A DNA stretch of 61,675 nt, taken from contig NZ_KQ958202.1 of NCBI RefSeq assembly GCF_001546855.1, positions 1 to 61,675 on the forward strand. Direction: 5' to 3'. Each line of letters begins with the position of its first letter. Position 1 is the stretch's first letter. The notes under the pieces were generated by a model. It saw only the letters and a program-made list of their open reading frames with translations, was not told where the DNA came from and made no database searches. Shown in pieces: positions 53,020-61,083 of this stretch. This DNA is from Megasphaera sp. MJR8396C (GTDB lineage: Bacteria; Bacillota; Negativicutes; Veillonellales; Megasphaeraceae). The position numbers were made by a program, and so were the translations under genes.

Positions 53020-54300
53020 ATGAAAAAACTGATTCAGGACGTCGCCCTCTACCGGGACCACGACGTCACGGAACATCAAAATATCGCCATCGACGGCACG
53101 AAGATCACGGGCTTTCCCGAAAATCCTGTTCTTTCCGACTACGATGAAGTCATCGACGGCCAGCAGATGTTGGCCCTGCCGGGCTTCGTCAATACCCACA
53201 ACCACATCGCCATGACCGTCTTCCGCAGCTATGCCGACGACATGCAGCTCATGGACTGGCTCCAGAAGAAAATCTGGCCGGCTGAAGACAAACTCGACGG
53301 CGACGTCGTCTATGCCCAGACCATGCTCGGCATTGCCGAAATGATCCGCTGCGGCACGACGTCCTTTGCCGATATGTACTTCTTCATGGATGACGTAGCC
53401 CGCGCCGTCGATGCCTCGGGTATCCGGGCCTGCCTGAGCCGGGGCATGACGGGGATTACGCCCAGTGCCGAAACGGCTCTTAAAGAAAATAAACAGCTCT
53501 TTTTAGACTGGCATAAAAAAGGGGACGGCCGCATTACGGTCATGCTCGGACCCCATGCGCCGTACACCAATACGCCGGAGTATCTCTCCCGCGTCGTCGA
53601 TTTGGCCCATGAATTAGGGGCTGAAATCCACACTCACCTGTCGGAAACGAAGGGCGAAGTGGAAAACATCAAGAAGCAGTACGGCAAGTCGCCTATCGCC
53701 TGGTTCAACGACCTGGGCATCTTTGACGTAGGCTGCCTGGCTGCGCACTGCGTCTGGGTCGATGACGACGACCTCGACATCATGCTCCAAAAACACGTCC
53801 GCGTCGCCCACAACCCTGGCAGCAACCTGAAACTGGCCAGTGGCTTTGCGCCCATCGCCAAGATGCTGAAAAAGGGCATCACCGTCGGTCTCGGCACAGA
53901 CGGTGCCTCGAGCAACAACAACCTCGACATCGTCGAAGAAATGCATTTGGCAGCCCTGGTCCACAAGGCCAACACCCTCGATCCGACGGTCATCCCGGCT
54001 GAAACGGCCATCAACATGCTGACCGAAGGCGGTGCCAAGTGCCTGGGCTACACCGATATTGGCAAGCTTGAAGCCGGCTATAAAGCCGACATCACCTTAG
54101 TCGACCGCAGCGGCCTCCATTGGTATCCGAAACACGATTCTCTCAGCCTCATGGCTTACAGCGCCAACAGCATGGACGTCGACACCGTCCTGGTAAACGG
54201 TGAAGTCCTCTTGCGGCACAAAGAGTTTACCAAACTCGACATCGAAAAGATCAAGGCTGAAGCCGAACGGACCAAGGAAAAACTCTTTGCCCAAATTTAA
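53020..54300 (+). CDS. mtaD: 5'-methylthioadenosine/S-adenosylhomocysteine deaminase
   Basis: The 426-residue amidohydrolase has metal ligands in PGFVNTHNHIAMTVFRSYADD near residue 62, the substrate His region EIHTHLSETKGEV near 205, and GTDGASSNNNLDIVEEM near 290. It deaminates MTA and SAH to their inosyl forms. It is 16 bp after ahcY, with AAGAGGAGAGGG upstream of the ATG, and completes a four-gene salvage operon. Confidence 0.92.
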   Translation: MKKLIQDVALYRDHDVTEHQNIAIDGTKITGFPENPVLSDYDEVIDGQQMLALPGFVNTHNHIAMTVFRSYADDMQLMDWLQKKIWPAEDKLDGDVVYAQTMLGIAEMIRCGTTSFADMYFFMDDVARAVDASGIRACLSRGMTGITPSAETALKENKQLFLDWHKKGDGRITVMLGPHAPYTNTPEYLSRVVDLAHELGAEIHTHLSETKGEVENIKKQYGKSPIAWFNDLGIFDVGCLAAHCVWVDDDDLDIMLQKHVRVAHNPGSNLKLASGFAPIAKMLKKGITVGLGTDGASSNNNLDIVEEMHLAALVHKANTLDPTVIPAETAINMLTEGGAKCLGYTDIGKLEAGYKADITLVDRSGLHWYPKHDSLSLMAYSANSMDVDTVLVNGEVLLRHKEFTKLDIEKIKAEAERTKEKLFAQI

Positions 54301-54341
54301 CCTTTATTCACTCGGTCTCGGTGCGCCTTCTTGAGTACTGC

Positions 54342-54370
54342 TTGTTTTATTCCCGAAAAGCGTGTATAAT
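54342..54370 (+). promoter_or_regulatory. Promoter of the small membrane protein gene
   Basis: TTGTTT and a perfect TATAAT are 17 bp apart, 52 bp before the chosen start at 54423. Confidence 0.65.
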
Positions 54371-54422
54371 TAAATTCACTTTAAGGCTTTTTATGTACGT
54401 TTACAGGGAGATGCATCGATTT

Positions 54423-54668
54423 ATGAATAAAACGCTCGTCACGGCTGCCTTCGTCGTCTTGGCTCTGCTCTTGTCGACACATTGGGATTTGCTGGCCATT
54501 AAGATTCTCTTGACCGGCTGCCTTATGGGCTGGTTGGCCCGGTCCGTCGTCGCCAACGTCAAGGAAAAGTCGCGGAAGGTCGAAGTCCGGCGCAATAAAC
54601 GCCTCCGCCGCATGGCCGCCGAACACGCGGCTCGAGAAGAAAGCCGTGCTAGTGTAAACGAACACTAA
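54423..54668 (+). CDS. Small membrane protein of unknown function
   Basis: The 81-residue protein has two hydrophobic segments (KTLVTAAFVVLALLLS and LLAIKILLTGCLMGWLA) and a strongly basic C-terminal tail (KEKSRKVEVRRNKRLRRMAAEHAAREESR). Both membrane segments with a cytoplasmic basic tail suggest an inner-membrane protein. Start 54423 is preferred to 54411, which is too close to CAGGGAG. No family recognised. Confidence 0.55.
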   Translation: MNKTLVTAAFVVLALLLSTHWDLLAIKILLTGCLMGWLARSVVANVKEKSRKVEVRRNKRLRRMAAEHAAREESRASVNEH

Positions 54669-54713
54669 AAGGCAATGACACGTTGGTAAAGAAAATCTAT
54701 ACGAACCTTTGAG

Positions 54714-54776
54714 GTACTCCTCTTTAAGCAGATTGAGAAACACTAAAATCTCAGACTGCTTGAAGGGGAGTACTTT
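54714..54776 (+). terminator. Long imperfect hairpin, likely terminator
   Basis: GTACTCC-TCTTTAAGCAG-TTGAG pairs with CTCAG-CTGCTTGAAGG-GGAGTAC, about 24 paired bases with few mismatches, followed by TTTT. It is longer than the other terminators here. The rest of 54669-54934 shows no gene. Confidence 0.7.
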
Positions 54777-54880
54777 TCATGTGTGTGTCTGGATGTCAAC
54801 ATTGAACTTTGACGATAGGGAAGGGTTTTGCGCATAAGAAAAAGCGCTGCCCTAGAGGGTGACTGGTTCGATAAGGGGCC

Positions 54881-54892
54881 ATATGGTATAAT
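54881..54892 (+). promoter_or_regulatory. Extended -10 promoter of glf
   Basis: ATATGGTATAAT contains TGn plus a perfect TATAAT, 43 bp before the glf start. No -35 box is evident. Confidence 0.55.
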
Positions 54893-54934
54893 AAAATGAA
54901 ATTATTATACGGTATGTTACAGGAGGTTTGCCTT

Positions 54935-56035
54935 ATGTATGATTATCTGATTGTTGGCAGCGGTTTGTTTGGAGCGGTCTTTGCCCGGGAGATGACGAAT
55001 GCCGGGAAGTCCTGCCTCGTTTTAGAACGGCGCGACTGTGTCGGCGGTAATGTGTACTGTGAGGAGAAAGACGGGATTCACATCCACAAGTACGGCGCTC
55101 ACATCTTCCATACGTCGAACAAGGTCGTGTGGGACTATGTCAATCAGTTTGCCGAGTTCAATCACTATGTCAATTCGCCGATTGCCAATTATAAGGGTGA
55201 ATTGTATAACCTTCCGTTTAACATGAATACCTTCACCAAGATGTGGGGCGTTACGACGCCGAAAGAAGCGGCGGCCAAGATTGCCCAACAGCGGGAAGAA
55301 GCGGGGATTACGGATCCTAAGAATCTCGAAGAACAGGCTATTTCCCTCATCGGGACGGACATTTATACGAAATTGATCAAAGGCTACACAGAAAAGCAGT
55401 GGGGCCGGCCCTGCACGGAAATTCCGTCCTTTATCATCAAACGATTGCCCGTGCGCTATACCTTTGACAACAACTATTTTAATGACCGCTATCAGGGGAT
55501 TCCCATCGGCGGCTATAATGTCCTCATCAAGGGTTTATTGGAAGGCATCGAAGTTCGTACCGGCGTCGATTATAATGCCTCTCGCAGCGACTATGAAGGC
55601 CTTGCTAAAAACATCGTCTATACGGGACCGATCGACGAATACTTCGGCTATCAGCTCGGCCGGTTGGAATACCGCGGCCTTCGCTTTGAAACAGAGCGCC
55701 TGGAAGAAGAAAATCACCAAGGCGTGGCCGTCATGAATTATACCGATGCCGAAACGCCGTATACGCGCATTCTGGAACACAAGCACTTTGAATTCGGGAC
55801 TCAGCCCGTAACCTATGTGACTAAAGAATATCCGGCTGACTGGGAACCCGGCCAGGAAGCCTACTATCCCATCAATGATGCACCCAATCAGGCCCTCTAT
55901 GCAAAGTATGCCGCTCTTGCCGAAAAAGAACAGCACGTCATCTTTGGCGGCCGTCTGGCAGAGTACAAGTATTACGATATGGATGACACCGTCGAAAGTG
56001 CCTTGAAGATGGCCGATAAGGTCTTGGGACGCTGA
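54935..56035 (+). CDS. glf: UDP-galactopyranose mutase
   Basis: The 366-residue flavoprotein opens YDYLIVGSGLFGAVFARE, the FAD dinucleotide fold, followed by ERRDCVGGNVY, YGAHIFHTSN and the C-terminal YYDMDDTVESAL typical of Glf. It makes UDP-galactofuranose for surface polysaccharide. AGGAGG precedes ATG 54935. No galactofuranosyltransferase is adjacent; the following GT2 gene is of the lipid-linked type. Confidence 0.94.
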   Translation: MYDYLIVGSGLFGAVFAREMTNAGKSCLVLERRDCVGGNVYCEEKDGIHIHKYGAHIFHTSNKVVWDYVNQFAEFNHYVNSPIANYKGELYNLPFNMNTFTKMWGVTTPKEAAAKIAQQREEAGITDPKNLEEQAISLIGTDIYTKLIKGYTEKQWGRPCTEIPSFIIKRLPVRYTFDNNYFNDRYQGIPIGGYNVLIKGLLEGIEVRTGVDYNASRSDYEGLAKNIVYTGPIDEYFGYQLGRLEYRGLRFETERLEEENHQGVAVMNYTDAETPYTRILEHKHFEFGTQPVTYVTKEYPADWEPGQEAYYPINDAPNQALYAKYAALAEKEQHVIFGGRLAEYKYYDMDDTVESALKMADKVLGR

Positions 56036-56064
56036 TTCGTGTTATAGATTTTTATTAAGGGAAA

Positions 56065-56099
56065 AGCGAGTTCTATGCAATCGATAGGACTCGTTTTTT
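56065..56099 (+). terminator. Intrinsic terminator after glf
   Basis: CGAGT-CTAT pairs with ATAG-ACTCG around a short loop, followed by T7. Confidence 0.8.
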
Positions 56100-56150
56100 A
56101 CCGGAATGTTGGCGAAGCGAAGGTTTCGTTCAGGAAAGGACGCTATATAC

Positions 56151-57167
56151 GTGGCTGAGGAAATAGCGAACGTCGAGAGACGACAGGGAAAGCAACTGAT
56201 TTCGATCTTAGTACCTTGTTACAATGAAGAAGCCGTGCTGCGCGAGTTTTACCGTCGCACGAGTGCTGTCATCGATGGGATTCCATCCTATGATTTTCAG
56301 TTTATGTTTGTCAATGACGGAAGCCGAGATGGGACTCTTTCGATTATGCACGAGTTGCGGGAGAAAGATCGTCGCGTGTCCTACGTCAATTTGTCCCGTA
56401 ATTTTGGCAAGGAAATCGCCATGACAGCCGGCATCGATTATTTGACTGGTGATGCGGCCATCATCATGGATGCCGATTTGCAGGATCCGCCGGAACTCAT
56501 TCCCGAGATGATAAGCTGGTGGGAACAGGGCTATCAGGACGTCAGTGCCAAACGGCGCAGCCGGGCCGGGGAAACTTTTTTCAAGAAGTGGTCGTCCCAT
56601 GCCTTTTATACCATCTTGCAGAAGCTGTCTAACGCGCCCATGCAGCGCGACGTCGGTGATTTTCGCCTCCTCGACCGCCAGTGCTTGAATGCCCTGCGGA
56701 TGATGCGCGAATCCCAGCGATACAACAAAGGCCTTTTCAGTTGGATCGGATTTGAAAAGAAAGAAATCCTCTTTGACCGCGATGCCCGAGCTGCCGGCAA
56801 GACCAAGTGGAACTATTGGAAACTCCTCAACTTGGCCATTGAAGGCATTACCAGCTTCACCATTGCGCCCTTGCGGGCTGCGGCTTACGTCGGGGTCTTC
56901 CTGGCTTTTATTGCTATTCTCTTCATGTTGTTCATCATCGTTCGGACCCTGGTTTACGGCGACGATGTGCCGGGATACCCGTCCCTCATTTGCGCCATCC
57001 TCTTCATCGGCGGCGTCCAACTCTCCTTCCTGGGAATCATTGGCGAATATTTAGGACGGGTCTTCAATGAAAGCAAATTCAGGCCCCTTTATTTAGTGCA
57101 GGACGTCAATGGTGATCGGATCATGAATCAAGATAAGGTTAAGGAAGTCTGCAAATACAGAAAGTAG
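56151..57167 (+). CDS. Polyprenyl-phosphate glycosyltransferase (GT2, GtrB/DPM1-like)
   Basis: The 338-residue protein has a GT2 domain (LISILVPCYNEEAVLREFY; DxD-type IIMDADLQDPPEL near residue 102) and two C-terminal membrane segments (about 245-310), as in GtrB/YfdH. It transfers a sugar from its nucleotide carrier to undecaprenyl phosphate for surface glycan modification. GTG 56151 follows AGGAAAGGA; the longer frame from 56106 has no ribosome site. Confidence 0.88.
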   Translation: MAEEIANVERRQGKQLISILVPCYNEEAVLREFYRRTSAVIDGIPSYDFQFMFVNDGSRDGTLSIMHELREKDRRVSYVNLSRNFGKEIAMTAGIDYLTGDAAIIMDADLQDPPELIPEMISWWEQGYQDVSAKRRSRAGETFFKKWSSHAFYTILQKLSNAPMQRDVGDFRLLDRQCLNALRMMRESQRYNKGLFSWIGFEKKEILFDRDARAAGKTKWNYWKLLNLAIEGITSFTIAPLRAAAYVGVFLAFIAILFMLFIIVRTLVYGDDVPGYPSLICAILFIGGVQLSFLGIIGEYLGRVFNESKFRPLYLVQDVNGDRIMNQDKVKEVCKYRK

Positions 57168-57251
57168 TCTTTAGACCTCTCGATACGGCCTGTTAAAACG
57201 ATGAATGAACAATATCATATGGCTGTCCCTACATTGGGACGGAACAGAAAG

Positions 57252-57284
57252 AGACTTGCCTTTGAGAGAGGCAGGTCTTTTTTT
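57252..57284 (+). terminator. Intrinsic terminator after the glycosyltransferase
   Basis: AGACTTGCCT pairs with AGGCAGGTCT (one G-T pair) and ends in T7. Confidence 0.85.
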
Positions 57285-57360
57285 GCAGCGGGGAAAGGGA
57301 GCATGGCTTGTTGAATAAGGGAAAAGAAATTTAGATAAGGACAACATAATTTTGTGAATC

Positions 57361-57568
57361 ATGACAGATTCTGTCGTGGCCATCCTGTATAATAGGTATC
57401 AAGGTAGTGAATCGAAGGGCAAAAGGAGGAGCGGTTGAAAACGGGATAAAGCGTGGCAGAACCGGTTATCATCGAGGCCCTATCACAAGCAAGGGAACTC
57501 TAGCTCTTCGGCTGAACGGGGAAGACTTCGGTTGTCGTGTTACGGATGGATTTTTATTTTTCTTGTGA
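57361..57568 (+). other. Intergenic stretch with possible small RNA or 53-residue ORF
   Basis: A TATAAT at 57388-57393 follows a GACAG-ATT-CTGTC dyad. After it comes 150 bp of G/C-rich sequence with several self-pairing blocks (TAGC-TCTTC-GGCTGA; GGGGAAG-ACTTCGG) ending in a T-rich tract. A frame from GTG 57407 to TGA 57568 is open for 53 codons but has no ribosome site. A short AGGAGGAGCGG-TTG reading of four codons is also there. I cannot say which, if any, is real. Confidence 0.3.
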
Positions 57569-57591
57569 AGAAATTGAAATTATTGTAGAAT
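57563..57591 (+). promoter_or_regulatory. Promoter of the three-gene module
   Basis: TTGTGA (57563-57568) and TAGAAT (57586-57591) are 17 bp apart. The predicted start near 57598 falls in the inverted repeat that follows. A second TATAAT (57630-57635) overlaps the repeat's right arm. Confidence 0.6.
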
Positions 57592-57593
57592 AA

Positions 57594-57632
57594 ATACAAA
57601 TAATATGATTATTACTCATTAGTTATTTGTAT
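57594..57632. promoter_or_regulatory. Perfect 10-bp inverted repeat at the module promoter
   Basis: ATACAAATAA (57594-57603) and TTATTTGTAT (57623-57632) flank a 19-bp centre. It covers the predicted start site and may be a repressor operator, or a hairpin in the transcript leader. Confidence 0.6.
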
Positions 57633-57674
57633 AATTTGCAGATACTGTATGTTGAGGGGACAGAGGTGATTAGC

Positions 57675-59141
57675 ATGGAAGAAAAAGATAAGAGTCATAT
57701 TCCGGTAGATGAGAATGACGAGAAACAGCGTGATATTGTGACTACCTTTGCCGCAGGAGAGGCTGCCAAAGCCGCTGCCGATGGGATTGAGGATCAGTAT
57801 TATAAACCACAGGAGTACGATCGAGGCAACTATGATGATGGCCCGGCTAAATATAGGGCTAAACAAAAGGCCGTTGAGAAGGGAAAAGGCGTCGTAAGGG
57901 ATCCTTATACCAATAAAAAATTGGAACTGAAAATGAAAGATGCCAAACTGAAGTACGGAAAGGACTATGACGCTCATATGGGCGAAATTGACCATCTTGT
58001 TCCTTTAAAATTAATGCACGAAAAACTTAAAAATAGTCCCTTTATTGCGCCGGAGGACGCAAAGAACATTGCCAATGATGAGGATAATCTTCTTCTTACC
58101 AGCCGACGGGTCAATAATGCCAAACGAGCCAAGACGAATGCCGAATTTGCTGAAGATTCGGATTTTTTAAAAAAGAAGGGCCTTCCTGTTTCTAAAAAAA
58201 TGAAAGACAACTTGCGCTGGGAAGGGACAAAGGCCGAGATAAAGGCAGACATTAATATCGGAGTAACGACCGTGCAAAATGTGGCCAAGACCTTTAATGA
58301 CGTCGGCCTAGAGGCCGGTATGTCAGCCGGAACGATGGTAGGGGTCATGTCGTCGATCAACAATATAGGCCAGGTCTTGTCGGGAGACAAAGAGGCCGGC
58401 GAAGCCTTTTGCGACGCGGCAAAAGCTACGGGCAAAGCCGCCATCAATGGTTATTTGCGCTCCGGCGGGATTGCTACGGCAACGCAAATCATGCGTAGTT
58501 CGACGAATAACTTGATCAAAGTACTGGGAAAAATGAATGCCCCAGCTGAGATCCTGTCTGCCGTTGCCGTAGCCGGCAGTGCCCTGAGCCGCTATTGTTC
58601 CGGCGAGATTACGTTAGAAGACTGTGTGGTAGAATTACATAAAAATGCCGCGACATTGGCAGCTTCCACTACTGGTATGGCAGTGGGAGAGGCCGTTTTC
58701 ACGGGTCTCGCAGCCGGTACTCTTTTTGCGGGCCCCATGGCGGTGTTGGGGGCCGCTGTAGGGGCCATGGCGGCGATGGCCGTCGTCGGTTTTGTAGAAG
58801 ATGTCGTGTTGGCTCCCTATTATAATGCTAAAGCCGCTCGGAAGCTCGAAGATCGGCGTACGGCAGCCTTTAACCGCGTGAGTGCTGCCATGGAAGCAGC
58901 CTTAGCGGCCCAGGGAAAACGGCTCGATGCGATGTATGAAGCCGAAAAAGGTCGTCAATATGAAGCCTTCTATTTGGGCTTTGAACGAATGATGGATTCG
59001 GCCTTAGAAAACGATGTCGATAATATTACTGGCGGGTTGAACCAAATCTTATCGTACTTCGGTGAGGAATGTTACTTTAAAGATCGAGAAGAATTTAATC
59101 AATTTTTTGATTCGAAGGATAGAAAGCCCTTTGTCCTTTAG
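57675..59141 (+). CDS. HNH-like nuclease with glycine-rich hydrophobic domain
   Basis: In this 488-residue protein, residues about 100-160 look like an HNH nuclease: GEIDHLVPLKL, then NIANDEDNLLLTSRRVNNAKRAK, matching the D-H-x-x-P-L ... N-x-x-N-L ... N-N-x-K pattern. After an amphipathic region comes a long Gly/Ala zipper hydrophobic segment (about 340-395: GMAVGEAVFTGLAAGTLFAGP and GAAVGAMAAMAVVGFV), then a charged helical tail. This suggests a membrane-inserting or membrane-tethered nuclease. It has GAGGTGAT before the ATG and begins a three-gene operon. The sequence is more A/T-rich than the rest of the window. Family not recognised. Confidence 0.6.
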   Translation: MEEKDKSHIPVDENDEKQRDIVTTFAAGEAAKAAADGIEDQYYKPQEYDRGNYDDGPAKYRAKQKAVEKGKGVVRDPYTNKKLELKMKDAKLKYGKDYDAHMGEIDHLVPLKLMHEKLKNSPFIAPEDAKNIANDEDNLLLTSRRVNNAKRAKTNAEFAEDSDFLKKKGLPVSKKMKDNLRWEGTKAEIKADINIGVTTVQNVAKTFNDVGLEAGMSAGTMVGVMSSINNIGQVLSGDKEAGEAFCDAAKATGKAAINGYLRSGGIATATQIMRSSTNNLIKVLGKMNAPAEILSAVAVAGSALSRYCSGEITLEDCVVELHKNAATLAASTTGMAVGEAVFTGLAAGTLFAGPMAVLGAAVGAMAAMAVVGFVEDVVLAPYYNAKAARKLEDRRTAAFNRVSAAMEAALAAQGKRLDAMYEAEKGRQYEAFYLGFERMMDSALENDVDNITGGLNQILSYFGEECYFKDREEFNQFFDSKDRKPFVL

Positions 59142-59173
59142 AATAGATATACTATACATAGGAGGTGGCGGAA

Positions 59174-59983
59174 ATGTGGCCCTTGATAGTCGCAGGCGTA
59201 GCAGCCGGGAAATTTCTTTCTGACCTTTCTGACTTGAATAAGGCGTGCAATATGGATGAAGATTCAAGAAAACGCATGAAGAAGGCCTTTCAACGAGAAA
59301 CCGATGCCCGACTGTTAGTGAAACAGAAGTCTCAGGAATTCGAGTCTGCCTTAGGACGAATCATTCAACGAAAACGAGGCACTATTTCCAATTTTCGCCG
59401 GTTTGTAGATCTGTATCAAAAGATCATTGAAATCGATTTCCAAGCCGAGAAACGAGAAGATTTATTAGCATTGGTTCCTTTGAAACAAGAAGACATTGCC
59501 TATTTGCATCAGATGGTCATCGTTCCCAAGCGAGAATTTACCGATTCGGAGGTTCTCATGTCGCTGCTAAAAGGCGGGCTGGGTCGGTCGATGTTAGATG
59601 ACTCGAAGCAGGCCCAGTCGGAGTCATTTAAACAATTACGGGCAGCGCGCGTTGTCTATGCGCAGGCCGAAAATATCGCCAAAGGGATCGATATCATGGT
59701 CGATCAATGCTCGGTAATTTCCGAGGTCATTGCTCGCCTGAATCTGCTACTGGCGAAAAGCATTCAGCATTCTCAGGACTTGATTGAAGCAAGGGGCAGT
59801 GATCCGAGAAATTACAGCCAGGCCGATCGCGATGTGCTGATGACCTGTATGAACTTAGTCGATGCCTTGAAAAAAATTGTCGATGCGCCGGTGGTTACCG
59901 ATAACGGGGCGCTGACGCAAGAAATCATGGCTACCATCCAAATGGGGAAGGAATACGCCGACGCGATTAAAAAAATTGGTTAG
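59174..59983 (+). CDS. Helical protein of unknown function, second gene of the module
   Basis: The 269-residue protein starts with a short hydrophobic stretch (MWPLIVAGVAAGKFL), perhaps a membrane contact, then is almost all charged helix with likely coiled coil (ARLLVKQKSQEFESALGRI). No catalytic motif is seen. It lies 32 bp after the HNH gene and 12 bp before the ferredoxin gene. ATG 59174 follows AGGAGGTGG at good spacing; GTG 59165 lies inside that site. It could be an immunity, sensor or scaffold subunit. Confidence 0.6.
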   Translation: MWPLIVAGVAAGKFLSDLSDLNKACNMDEDSRKRMKKAFQRETDARLLVKQKSQEFESALGRIIQRKRGTISNFRRFVDLYQKIIEIDFQAEKREDLLALVPLKQEDIAYLHQMVIVPKREFTDSEVLMSLLKGGLGRSMLDDSKQAQSESFKQLRAARVVYAQAENIAKGIDIMVDQCSVISEVIARLNLLLAKSIQHSQDLIEARGSDPRNYSQADRDVLMTCMNLVDALKKIVDAPVVTDNGALTQEIMATIQMGKEYADAIKKIG

Positions 59984-59995
59984 GAGATGATTTTC

Positions 59996-61000
59996 ATGAA
60001 AAGTTTAAAAATCGATGCTGCAAAATGTACGGGATGCGGGACTTGTCTTGCCTTTTCGGAGTATATCGCAGAAGGTTCGGACGGTAAGGCTCGCGTAAAA
60101 AATAACGGAAAGATCGAAGCCCAAGAGGTGATCGCAGCGGCTCAAGAAATGGTCGATCTCTGTCCGGAACAGGCCATTCAGCTCAGTGATATTCAGGCCA
60201 AGGCCTTGAGCACTGCGGAAAAGCAGCAGATTATCGCACAATTGAAAGCCAAGCTGTCGAGTATCAAAATCCCCAATATACAGCGTTCGGACTATGATTT
60301 TGATCGGGAAAAATATCCCTTCGACATCGACTATAATTACTTAGACGGGACTCATAATTATAAATATAAAAGCAGCTCGGACGCCCGTGATGCCGGATGG
60401 AAAGATTTTAAACGGAGAAACTATGCCCGCATTGAACAGTATGCCATGGAAGTGCTCAGCCAGTATGGGACCGATAAAATTGCGCCCTTCTTCGATGCTT
60501 CGGAACAAGGGGTGTATACCAAGTGGAATAAAAAATTCGAGGCTATTTTGCAGGAAACGGTTGACTCCGTCGTCAATTCCTTGAATGGCAGTCCCTTACC
60601 GGACGATTTTTGCACCTGGGCCGTATTCCCGACGCAGTATATCGATAATTTTAAAGACTATAATCCTATTAAATGGGGCGCCAAGGTAGAAAGAGAAATG
60701 AGAAGTGACTCCTATTCCAGTGAATCTTGGTATAAAGATTGCGTCGATACCGATGATATGGACTTCGACGAACCGGGCCGAATCTTCAAAGGCACGACTC
60801 GGACGGTAACGAAGTATTGCTATAAATACGATAAAGGTATGGGGAAAGACTTTAAACAGGATATCCTGAATACGATCTATAACAGCGATATCGATGAATA
60901 TTATGAAGAAATCCTTGGCTGGCTTATCGACGATTATAGAAGCAACATTGAAAAGACGATTGAGGCTAAATGCAAGGTATTAGAAGAAGCTCTCGGCTAA
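59996..61000 (+). CDS. Ferredoxin-domain fusion protein of unknown function, third gene of the module
   Basis: The 334-residue protein begins with a single-cluster ferredoxin domain: KCTGCGTC (cysteines near residues 11, 14 and 17), acidic spacer, then LCPEQAI (Cys near 56). Four cysteines suit one [4Fe-4S] cluster. Residues about 85-334 are an unknown domain rich in Asp, Tyr and Lys (DYDFDREKYPFDIDYNYLDG). Such fusions suggest redox sensing or electron delivery. ATG 59996 was chosen because TAGGAGATG precedes it; ATG 59987 is inside that site. It ends the operon before a strong terminator. Confidence 0.65.
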   Translation: MKSLKIDAAKCTGCGTCLAFSEYIAEGSDGKARVKNNGKIEAQEVIAAAQEMVDLCPEQAIQLSDIQAKALSTAEKQQIIAQLKAKLSSIKIPNIQRSDYDFDREKYPFDIDYNYLDGTHNYKYKSSSDARDAGWKDFKRRNYARIEQYAMEVLSQYGTDKIAPFFDASEQGVYTKWNKKFEAILQETVDSVVNSLNGSPLPDDFCTWAVFPTQYIDNFKDYNPIKWGAKVEREMRSDSYSSESWYKDCVDTDDMDFDEPGRIFKGTTRTVTKYCYKYDKGMGKDFKQDILNTIYNSDIDEYYEEILGWLIDDYRSNIEKTIEAKCKVLEEALG

Positions 61001-61040
61001 AAGAGACGCCTAACAGCGTAAGCCCGATGGGGCAGATCTA

Positions 61041-61082
61041 AAAATAGAGTAGTAGCTTATAAAAGTTACTACTCTATTTTTT
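61041..61082 (+). terminator. Strong terminator ending the three-gene module
   Basis: AAAATAGAGTAGTA (61041-61054) pairs perfectly with its complement (61067-61080), followed by a T run. It separates the module from the CRISPR leader. Confidence 0.9.
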
Positions 61083-61083
61083 A

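Noticed and set aside
54669-54934. Insertion sequence relic around the long hairpin
   Set aside because: There is no transposase fragment or target-site duplication visible; the hairpin with TTTT is better explained as a terminator.
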